A DNA stretch of 64,000 bases from an uncultured Bacteroidia bacterium (GTDB lineage: Bacteria; Bacteroidota; Bacteroidia; NS11-12g; UBA955), in contig CALSPH010000001.1 of assembly GCA_943788195.1 (NCBI GenBank), positions 123,673 through 187,672 on the forward strand. Direction: 5' to 3'. The notes under the pieces are model-generated. The model was not told the DNA's origin, did no database searches, and worked only from the letters and a program-made list of their open reading frames with translations. Below are positions 52,065 through 60,870 of the stretch, piece after piece (the stretch's first letter is position 1; each line of letters begins with the position of its first letter). Both the position numbers and the translations under genes were made by a program.

Positions 52065-54346
52065 ATGAACAAATTTTTACTCACAGTTGTGGCTTGCTTT
52101 ATGGCGGCTGCAACTTTTGCCCAAGCGCCTGCATCTTTTAATTTTCAGGCCGTTGCTAGAGATGCTTCCGGAGCTATTATTCCGACCAAAGCGATTTCAT
52201 TCCGAATCTCTATTCTACAAAACTCTTCTACTGGTACCATGGTGTATCAGGAAACGCACACCGCAAACACCAACCAGTATGGATTGGTAAATTTAAGTAT
52301 TGGATCAGGCAATGTAGCATCTGGAACCTTTAGCACTATCAATTGGGGTGCCGACAAATACTTTCTGAAAATAGATATGGATCCCAATGGAGGTTCATCC
52401 TACACGGACATGGGAACCCAACAATTGGTTTCTGTGCCTTACGCACTCAATGCAGAAACTGCTAAGACGGTGACCAATTCAGATAACGATACCACTAATG
52501 AAATTCAAATGATTAGTAAAACAGGTGCAAGCATTACCTTAAGCAAGACGGGTGGTAACATCACTTTGTTAGATGATGATGCGACCAATGAGATTCAAAC
52601 ACTATCCATATCAGGCACAAATGTAACCTTAAGTCAATCTGGGGGAACCGTTTCTATTGCAGATAATGATAACAACTCCAGTAATGAGATCCAGTCTATT
52701 ACTAAAAGTGGCTTGAATGTAACCTTAAGTAATGGGGGTGGTTCTGTTTCCGTGGCGGATAATGATAACAGCACCTCAAATGAGTTGCAACAAATATCTG
52801 TGGTTGGAACTAACCTTTCATTGAATAAAACAGGAGGTACGGTTCCCATCAATACCTTAAACCATTGGAATAAAACCGGTGCAAACTTGAATTATAATGT
52901 TGCCAATGCCCAAGTGGGAATTGGTATTGCAACTCCAGCCAATGTTCTGCATGTGCAAAGTTCTAAATCAGATACAGCCTTAGTCCATTTTAGAAATACC
53001 AGTACTAGCATAGCACGTGGAACAACAACCTTGAAAGCGGAAGGAGCTAATAACTCTTATGGTTATCTTGGGGTTACTTCCAGAGATGGAATGGATGGTA
53101 ATGCATTGATTAAATTTCCAGGAGGAACTAGTGGAAGAGAAGTGGGTGTGCTTGGAGTTTCAACTGGAAACTCATCAACCGATAATGTGGGTGTAATGGG
53201 TTTAACCAACGGAGGTTGGCCTGGGTACTTTAAAAATACAGGAAATGGAAACCAAGTTTCTATTGGAACAACCACGTATGGTTTGTCAATTGATACAGGA
53301 CATTAAATGTACAAGGCAACTCATTTACGCGAGGTAATGCAGATGTTTTTGGTACCATAAGAGCTGCTGCTAGGATTGAACATCTAGGAGATAATAATAC
53401 CTATATGAACTTTACAGATGACCAAATTAATTTTTATGCAGGTGGAAATAATTTATTGAAAATGGTTGAAGGAGCAACAAATGATTATATTGACTTGGCA
53501 ACAGCAAGTGGTAGTTATGTAGGAGTGGGTGGTTCTAACTCTTCGATAAAGTTTTATGTTTACTCATTAGCTGCCAATAATAAGACTTATGGTTCATACA
53601 CTTATAATCAAAGAAACAATACTAACTTGGATGTATATGGAACTTATAACCGAGCAGATGCTTCAGGTGCGTATTACCCAAATGTATATGGTTCATACAA
53701 TTATGGGTATAATTCTGCTACAAGCACAGCAAGTACCAAATGGACTTATGGTAGTTGGAATCAATCATATATAACCAGCACTAATGGTCTTAGCAGAAGT
53801 TATGGCCTTTACTCTGCACATATCGGGACAAGTGCAGATCTTTCATATGCAGGTTTTTTCAGTGGACGGGTTTATAGTACAGTCGGTTATACTACTTCAG
53901 ACCAAAAGCTAAAAAAGAATATTAATACGTTGAATTCATCTTTGGATAAAATTATGCTATTACCGGTTAAGACATATGATTTTAGAACAACTGAATATGC
54001 ACATATGAACCTTCCCGATGGCAACCACGTTGGAATTATGGCGCAAGATCTGGAGAAAACATATCCTGAATTAGTTTCACAAGCAGCACAACCGCCATTG
54101 GATAGTGCAACGCAAGCAATGATGGTAGAAGCAGGGCAAGTTGTGCCAGAGAAAGCTAAGGATGAAGTAGTTTTTAAAGCGGTAAACTACACGGGCCTAG
54201 TACCCCATTTAGTAAAAGCTACGCAAGAACAACAAGTTATTATTGAGCAACAAAAGAAAGATATGGAAGCCTTGAAATTGCAATTGGCTGCACAGCACAA
54301 ATTATTGCTAGAATTGCAAGCACAAATGGCTAAAACTAAAAACTAA
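52065..54346 (+). CDS. Tail-fibre-like surface protein with C-terminal S74 chaperone-of-endosialidase domain, apparently frameshifted near 53300
   Basis: ORFs 52065-53306 and 53405-54346 join through DTG-T-LNVQGNSFTRGNADVFGTIRAAARIEHLGDNNTYMNF; TSDQKLKKNINTLNSSLDKIMLLPVKTYDF is S74-like. Confidence 0.82.
52480..52855 (+). repeat. Four ~31-aa tandem protein repeats
   Basis: NEIQMISKTGASITLSKTGGNITLLDD / NEIQTLSISGTNVTLSQSGGTVSIADND / NEIQSITKSGLNVTLSNGGGSVSVADND / NELQQISVVGTNLSLNKTGGTVPI. Confidence 0.85.
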
Positions 54347-54351
54347 GCCCT

Positions 54352-54831
54352 ATGAAGAAATTAATCATCATTTGCATCATCGGCCTCAGTGCTTCTTGGA
54401 TGCATGCACAATCTTTAGAACGAACTGTCATTGGTTCTGCTGGACTTGCTGTGCAAAACGGCACTGCAGGTTTGAGCTTCACCGTAGGTGAAGTAGCCAC
54501 CAACTCGTCCAACTTATTGACCCAAGGGTTTCAACAACCCAATATTGTCAAAAACACGGATATCTTGGATTTGACTAAAACCGGCCAGAAAGCCATTGTA
54601 TACCCAAATCCAACGGTGGATATGTTGAATATCAAAAGCAATTTACCTGCTGCTGGAATCAATCAACTGAGCTATCAAGTTTTTGACTTGTATGGCAAGG
54701 TGGTATTGAAAGGGAATATGGTCTCTGACGGTGGTTCAATCAATGTACAAAGTTTAGCATCTGCATCGTATGTTTTGGTGTTAAGCAACGGAACAGAATT
54801 TAGCCAGACAGTTCGTTTCACGCGGATTTAG
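54352..54831 (+). CDS. T9SS type A sorting-domain protein
   Basis: Signal peptide; C-terminal AIVYPNPTVDMLNIKSN...YQVFDLYGKVVLKGNM...YVLVLSNGTEFSQTVRFTRI. Confidence 0.88.
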   Translation: MKKLIIICIIGLSASWMHAQSLERTVIGSAGLAVQNGTAGLSFTVGEVATNSSNLLTQGFQQPNIVKNTDILDLTKTGQKAIVYPNPTVDMLNIKSNLPAAGINQLSYQVFDLYGKVVLKGNMVSDGGSINVQSLASASYVLVLSNGTEFSQTVRFTRI

Positions 54832-54853
54832 AAATCTATAATTACCTAAACGC

Positions 54854-54890
54854 AAAGAGGCGCTTGCAAATGCAAGCGCCTCTTTTTTAT
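54854..54890. terminator. Bidirectional intrinsic terminator
   Basis: AGAGGCGCTTGCA-AA-TGCAAGCGCCTCTTTTTT hairpin between convergent genes. Confidence 0.9.
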
Positions 54891-54904
54891 TTAAGTCGAT
54901 TCAA

Positions 54905-56725
54905 TTAAAAGTCTCTGAATGGTTCTCCGCCATTCTTCACTCTTTTACGATCCGTTTCTTTCAAATGAATTTTACGCAAACGTATACTTTGTGGTGTTAC
55001 TTCCACGTATTCATCTTCCATGATGTATTCCAGGGCTTCTTCCAACGTAAAATCCTTGGGTGGAATCATACGCACTTTATTATCTGCTCCAGAACTTCGC
55101 ATATTGGTTTGCTTTTTGGTTTTGGTAACGTTAATTACCAAATCCCCTTCGCGGTTATTCTCCCCAATTACTTGACCTTGATATACATCGGTATTGGAAT
55201 GAATGAAGAACTTACCTCTATCTTGCAGTAAATTAATACTGTACGGTATGGCAGAGCCATTCTCCATACTGATTAAAGAACCATTGGTTCTTCCAGGTAT
55301 TTCACCTTTGCACGGCTGAAACTCTAAGAAACGATGTGAGATAATGGCCTCTCCTTGAGAAGCAGTTAAAAGGTAATCACGCAAACCAATAATTCCTCGA
55401 GAAGGAATTTCAAAACGCAATAGCATTCGGTCACTCTTCGGATTCATATCCGTCATGTTGCCTTTGCGTTGTGTTACGGTATCAATCGCTTTACCTGAAA
55501 ACTCTTCCGGTATATCAATGGTCAATTCTTCAATGGGTTCACATTTTACACCGTCAATTTCTTTTAAAATTACTTGGGGTTGTCCAATTTGGATTTCAAA
55601 ACCTTCTCTACGCATGGTTTCAATCAAAACAGACAAGTGCAAAACACCCCGCCCAAATACCAAGAAAGAATCCGCAGATCCGGTTTTCTCAACCCGCAAT
55701 GCAAGGTTCTTTTCCAACTCTTTGGCTAGACGTTCAGATAAATGTCTTGAAGTCACAAACTTCCCTTCTTTACCATAAAAAGGTGAATTGTTTATCGTGA
55801 ACAACATACTCATGGTAGGCTCATCAATAGAGATTGGTTTCATGCCTTCAGGATTATCTAAATCTGAAATAGTGTCTCCAATTTCAAATCCTTCGATACC
55901 CGTTATAGCGCAAATTTCACCTGCTTCTACCACTTCCACCTTTTCTTTACCCATTCCGGTAAACAAGTACAATTCCTTTATTTTTGATTTTACAACTGAA
56001 CCATCCCGTTTAACTAACGCAATCGGCATTCCTGCTTTTAATGTCCCTCGGAATAACCTACCTACTGCAATTCTGCCAATATAATTACTGAAATCCAATG
56101 ACGTAATTTGCATTTGAAGGGTACCCTCTTCTACATGTGGTGCAGGTACATACTTTTCGATGTATTCAAAAAGCACATCAATATTATCGGTTGGTTTGTC
56201 ATGATCCTCTGCCATCCAGCCATTTTTAGCCGAACCAAATACTACAGGGAAATCCAATTGTTCTTCAGTACCACCCAAACTAAACATTAAATCGAAAACC
56301 TTTTCATGTACTTCATCTGGCGTACAATTGGGTTTATCAACTTTGTTTACTACTACTATGGGTTTTAAACCGAGTTGCAATGCTTTCTCTAATACAAAAC
56401 GCGTTTGTGGCATTGGACCCTCAAAAGCATCCACCAAAAGCAATACACCATCGGCCATATTCAACACACGCTCAACTTCCCCTCCAAAATCACTGTGACC
56501 AGGTGTATCAATAATATTGATCTTAAGATCATTAAACGTTACCGAAACATTTTTGGCAAGAATGGTTATCCCACGTTCTTTTTCCAGTTCATTGCTATCC
56601 ATGATAAGCTCACCAGGTTTTTCATGGTCCTTAAATAGTTTGCCAGCCAATATCATTTTGTCTACCAATGTGGTTTTACCATGGTCTACGTGAGCAATAA
56701 TGGCAATGTTTCTAATGTTTTGCAT
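54905..56725 (-). CDS. typA: Translational GTPase TypA/BipA
   Basis: AHVDHGKTTLVDKMI, ERGITILAKN, DTPGHSDFGGEVERVL, RGIIGLRDYLLTASQGEAI. Confidence 0.97.
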   Translation of the reverse strand: MQNIRNIAIIAHVDHGKTTLVDKMILAGKLFKDHEKPGELIMDSNELEKERGITILAKNVSVTFNDLKINIIDTPGHSDFGGEVERVLNMADGVLLLVDAFEGPMPQTRFVLEKALQLGLKPIVVVNKVDKPNCTPDEVHEKVFDLMFSLGGTEEQLDFPVVFGSAKNGWMAEDHDKPTDNIDVLFEYIEKYVPAPHVEEGTLQMQITSLDFSNYIGRIAVGRLFRGTLKAGMPIALVKRDGSVVKSKIKELYLFTGMGKEKVEVVEAGEICAITGIEGFEIGDTISDLDNPEGMKPISIDEPTMSMLFTINNSPFYGKEGKFVTSRHLSERLAKELEKNLALRVEKTGSADSFLVFGRGVLHLSVLIETMRREGFEIQIGQPQVILKEIDGVKCEPIEELTIDIPEEFSGKAIDTVTQRKGNMTDMNPKSDRMLLRFEIPSRGIIGLRDYLLTASQGEAIISHRFLEFQPCKGEIPGRTNGSLISMENGSAIPYSINLLQDRGKFFIHSNTDVYQGQVIGENNREGDLVINVTKTKKQTNMRSSGADNKVRMIPPKDFTLEEALEYIMEDEYVEVTPQSIRLRKIHLKETDRKRVKNGGEPFRDF

Positions 56726-56943
56726 CTCGGTTGATTTTAAAGGTGCAAAAGTAGCCTTTAATTATGGTATAGCCCTTGCAATTTGCATTTATTTTAATGA
56801 TATTTGCACCAAGTAAAAGACGGCTGTGTTTTTACCTTAAAAGCACCAGTTTAAAGTAAAAAATCATCCCAATTTACCAACTTTATTGCAGCTATTTTGT
56901 TATTTATAGCAGCTATTATTAATTAATTCAAGAAACGAAAACC

Positions 56944-58236
56944 ATGTCAGAAAACAACGCAATTTTAAAAATCGGGGAAGAAGAACTTAGCATCCCAATT
57001 ATCACAGGTTCTGAAAATGAACATGCGTTAGACATTTCTAAATTAAGAGGAAGCACAGGTTATGTGACTTTAGATGTTGGTTTTAAAAACACCGGTTCTA
57101 CCAAAAGTGCAATTACGTATTTGGATGGAGAGCAAGGCATATTAAGGCATCGCGGTTATAGTATAGAAGACCTTGCTTCAAAGGCATCATATCTTGAAGT
57201 TACTTATTTATTAATTAACGGAAAACTACCCAATCAAGCTGAGTTAGATACATTTGATCACGATATCCGAATGCACACTTTGGTGAATACAGACATGGAA
57301 AACATTTTCCATTCATTCCCAACAGGTTCACACCCAATGGGTCAATTGATGTGCTTAGTATCTAGCTTATCTGCTTTTTACCCAGGTTCACTCAACACGC
57401 ACCCCACACCAGAAAGACAACTTAAAACCATCACACGTTTGTTGGCCAAAATGCCTACAATCTGCGCGATGATCTATAAGAAAAAATGGGGCCATCCATT
57501 GGTTTACCCAAACAATAGCTTAGATTATGTAAGCAACTTCTTGAACATGACTTTTGGTCAAGTTACCATGAATTATGAGACGGATCCAGTGGTGGCTGAT
57601 GCAATGAACAAATTGCTGATTTTACACGCAGATCATGAGCAAAACTGCTCTGCAAGTACAGTGCGTTTGGTAGGTAGCTCACATGCAAACTTATATTCTT
57701 CAATTGCTGCAGGCATTGCTGCACTTTGGGGTCCATTGCATGGTGGTGCAAACCAACAAGTAATTGAAATGTTGGAGAAAATCAAAGCAGATGGTGGAAA
57801 TGTTCAGAAATTCATTGACAAAGCGAAAGACAAAAATGACACGTTCAGATTAATGGGCTTTGGTCATCGGGTTTATAAAAACTTTGATCCTAGAGCACGA
57901 ATTATCAAAAAATCTTGCGATGAGGTATTAGCTAAATTGGGAATACATGATCCAATTTTAGATATAGCGAAGGAATTGGAAGAAGCTGCGTTGAATGATC
58001 CATACTTTGCAGAACGCAAGCTTTATCCAAACGTAGATTTCTACTCAGGAATTATCTATAGAGCATTGGGTTTCCCAACAGAAATGTTTACTGTATTATT
58101 TGCTTTGGGAAGATTGCCAGGTTGGATGGCACAATGGAAAGAAATGCGTACCGAAGGACAGCCAATTGGTAGACCAAGACAAATCTATACCGGTGAGCCT
58201 GCACGTGATTTCATACCAATGAAAATGAGAAGTTAA
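56944..58236 (+). CDS. gltA: Citrate synthase
   Basis: GEQGILRHRGYSIEDLA, LWGPLHGGANQQVIEML, MGFGHRVYKNFDPRA. Confidence 0.96.
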   Translation: MSENNAILKIGEEELSIPIITGSENEHALDISKLRGSTGYVTLDVGFKNTGSTKSAITYLDGEQGILRHRGYSIEDLASKASYLEVTYLLINGKLPNQAELDTFDHDIRMHTLVNTDMENIFHSFPTGSHPMGQLMCLVSSLSAFYPGSLNTHPTPERQLKTITRLLAKMPTICAMIYKKKWGHPLVYPNNSLDYVSNFLNMTFGQVTMNYETDPVVADAMNKLLILHADHEQNCSASTVRLVGSSHANLYSSIAAGIAALWGPLHGGANQQVIEMLEKIKADGGNVQKFIDKAKDKNDTFRLMGFGHRVYKNFDPRARIIKKSCDEVLAKLGIHDPILDIAKELEEAALNDPYFAERKLYPNVDFYSGIIYRALGFPTEMFTVLFALGRLPGWMAQWKEMRTEGQPIGRPRQIYTGEPARDFIPMKMRS

Positions 58237-58415
58237 CTTTTCAAAATAGTTGTTGCAGATACTACGGATTAGGGATTTAAGGTTCAGATTCAATCGCCTA
58301 AAAAGCAGAATTCATTTTCTTAAATTGCAATGGCGAGGAGTGTAGAATTGGGACAATTCTAGCTAACATAAAATAAGTCAATGCATCACCAATAAGGCAG
58401 GTACGCTCTCCCCTT

Positions 58416-60251
58416 TTATCGTATTAGCGTAATAACACCCATAACCTCTTTTTCAACATCACAGCTTTTTACACTCATGGTATAATAAAACGTGCCATTG
58501 GTAGCATCTTTACCCTTCCAAGGTTTATTCTCTCCATCAAACACTTTCCTGCCCCATCGATTATAGACACTCAGGGTATAAAAATAGTCTGATTCCCTTT
58601 CTGGAAATACATCATTATATCCATCATTATTGGGTGTAAATGTATTGTAAATCTTGGCTTTCTTACCAGGACCGGAATAGTCCTTTACGTTTAATTCATC
58701 AGTATATGGGCAGTCATTTGCATTCAGCCCGTTAATCTGAAAGGTTGCGCCTTGGTTAAAAAAGAAAAAGGAGTCCGAATAGTTCTTCGGCATGATATCA
58801 GGGTCTGAACTCCAGCTGATGGTTTGATAATTTCCATTCACCTTAACATTCCCCTGATACTCCATTAGGTTCTGATTGCATGATATATCTTCAACACTCA
58901 ACTTAACTTTTAAATCATCAATGGATAAACGCATTGAATCAACGCCATCACAGTTTCCCAATACCATGTGTAACCAATAAACTCCGGGTTCAGTTACAGT
59001 GATCAAAGTGTCTTGAGCACCCGTTGACCAATTTACAGATGCTTTGGGGTACGTACGATCTGGCCATAATTGAATGGACTCTCCCTTGCAAATTATGGTA
59101 TCCTCAGGGATATTGAATAGTAAGCGCTCGTAAATGGTGATATCTTGAAACTGGGTATCTGCACAATTCCCAGTTGCAGCAACTAGCATAACCGTATAAT
59201 TGCCCACTTTCGGATACGTGTATGTACCCGAGCTTTTGTTAGAGGTATCTGTTGTACTCGTACTATCTCCAAAATCCCAAAAATAGGAAGTTGCATTTTG
59301 ACTTGAATTGCTAAAAATTACCTGCCGATCGCAATTGATGTCTGGCGCTGCAAATGCAGATACCGTTTCAAAAACACAATTCTGAACATTGAATTGATAA
59401 TCACGTTGGGTAAAACCAATGAGCACTCCATTTCTATATTCTTTGACAATAATACCAATCACAAATTGCCCTTCGGTGGTGGGTGTCAATCTCAATTCTC
59501 CAGTATTCTCATTTATACTTACATTAGGACTGGAATTTATCGCATTGCCATAATCATACCCGGTTAGGAAGGTGATTTTTGTAAAAGGAGGAGTCTCATA
59601 AGCCGTAACTGCCGGTCTCGGAACGGAACGATTTGCTCCTGTAAAAGGATGAAAAAACTCATAAGCTAAACTGTCCCCATCAGCATCCGTTGCAGCATGA
59701 TCAAAAATCAGCTCGGTATTGGTACACAAAAAATTCGGGGGTAAATTTTTAAAATACGGGCTGCTGTTGCCTCCTATAGAATCTAAAGGATTAATTTCAG
59801 TCCAAAAGTTGGCCCCAGTACTTTCAGGATCTACTAAATTTAAAATTGAATTATTACGGCAACATCGTTGAAATGACAGAATATAACCGCCTTCAATAGG
59901 AGGCAATTCCCTATAAAAGACATAGCTATATGCATCCACACATGCATTGGGTCCTATTTTTATGCAATTGTAATGTGTTTTAGAAACACGAACGGGTGTA
60001 GACCTTTCTACATCAAAGGATAAGTTAGGCAGAAGCAATCCTGTTTTTTTAGAAAAAACGGCTATTTGAGCAAAACGGTCTTGACTTATGGCACCTGGAT
60101 TTCCATTAACACAATCAATATAAAGTTGCAGCTCAATTTTGAAACTATCCTTATTGAGTTGTGTATAGTTTATCTCACCGCCCACAATATGTGTCGCAAA
60201 GCTGGCTGAGTTAAACAACCCTAGAATACATAATAATGCCAAATGCTTCAT
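58416..60251 (-). CDS. PKD-domain protein with gliding-motility-associated C-terminal (T9SS type B) domain
   Basis: YFWDFGDSTSTTDTSNKSSGTYTYPKVGNYTVML (PKD); IYNTFTPNNDGYNDVFPERESDYFYTLSVYNRWGRKVFDGENKPWKGKDATNGTFYYTMSV. Confidence 0.93.
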   Translation of the reverse strand: MKHLALLCILGLFNSASFATHIVGGEINYTQLNKDSFKIELQLYIDCVNGNPGAISQDRFAQIAVFSKKTGLLLPNLSFDVERSTPVRVSKTHYNCIKIGPNACVDAYSYVFYRELPPIEGGYILSFQRCCRNNSILNLVDPESTGANFWTEINPLDSIGGNSSPYFKNLPPNFLCTNTELIFDHAATDADGDSLAYEFFHPFTGANRSVPRPAVTAYETPPFTKITFLTGYDYGNAINSSPNVSINENTGELRLTPTTEGQFVIGIIVKEYRNGVLIGFTQRDYQFNVQNCVFETVSAFAAPDINCDRQVIFSNSSQNATSYFWDFGDSTSTTDTSNKSSGTYTYPKVGNYTVMLVAATGNCADTQFQDITIYERLLFNIPEDTIICKGESIQLWPDRTYPKASVNWSTGAQDTLITVTEPGVYWLHMVLGNCDGVDSMRLSIDDLKVKLSVEDISCNQNLMEYQGNVKVNGNYQTISWSSDPDIMPKNYSDSFFFFNQGATFQINGLNANDCPYTDELNVKDYSGPGKKAKIYNTFTPNNDGYNDVFPERESDYFYTLSVYNRWGRKVFDGENKPWKGKDATNGTFYYTMSVKSCDVEKEVMGVITLIR

Positions 60252-60391
60252 TCGCTACTTTTATAGACGCTAAGATACTTAAAACGTTGCCTTAAAACAT
60301 GACATATATCAGCATAATAGGCACTATATGACCTCTGTCTGAAAATAGACGGATAGTACATTTGGAGCATAAACAAAACGATATATATATA

Positions 60392-60814
60392 ATGAAAAGA
60401 AGAGAACCTGTAAGTCATATCATGACAAAAGATGTTAAATCGATTAACCTTCATCAAGGAAGCTTGTTAGAAGCAAAGGATATGATGGAAAAAAACCATA
60501 TTCGTCATTTGCCTGTAACCTCTGGGGATAAATTGGAAGGTATAATCAGTTTAACAGATATTCACCGTATTAGCTTTGGTGCAAATTTCGGACAACAAGC
60601 TGCAGTAGATGCATCCATTTTTGAAATGTTGACGGTTGCACAAGTAATGAAAAACAACCCGACCACCATTACACCCGATACACAAATTAGAGAAGTGGCA
60701 GAAATGCTTGCGGTTGAAGAATTTCATGCGCTACCAGTTGTTGATGACGATGGTAATCTAGAAGGAATTGTGACCACCACAGATTTAATGAAGTTCTTGT
60801 TGGAGCAATACTAA
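60392..60814 (+). CDS. CBS domain pair protein
   Basis: HIMTKDVKSINLHQGSLLEAKDMMEKNHIRHLPVTSGDKLEGIISLTDI and second CBS copy; start set at MKRREPV. Confidence 0.92.
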   Translation: MKRREPVSHIMTKDVKSINLHQGSLLEAKDMMEKNHIRHLPVTSGDKLEGIISLTDIHRISFGANFGQQAAVDASIFEMLTVAQVMKNNPTTITPDTQIREVAEMLAVEEFHALPVVDDDGNLEGIVTTTDLMKFLLEQY

Positions 60815-60830
60815 ATCGTATTCCTTAATA

Positions 60831-60870
60831 CAAAAAAACCCGATTGCGCATTCGCAATCGGGTTTTTTTA
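60831..60870. terminator. Bidirectional intrinsic terminator
   Basis: AAAAAAACCCGATTGCG-CATT-CGCAATCGGGTTTTTTT. Confidence 0.9.
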
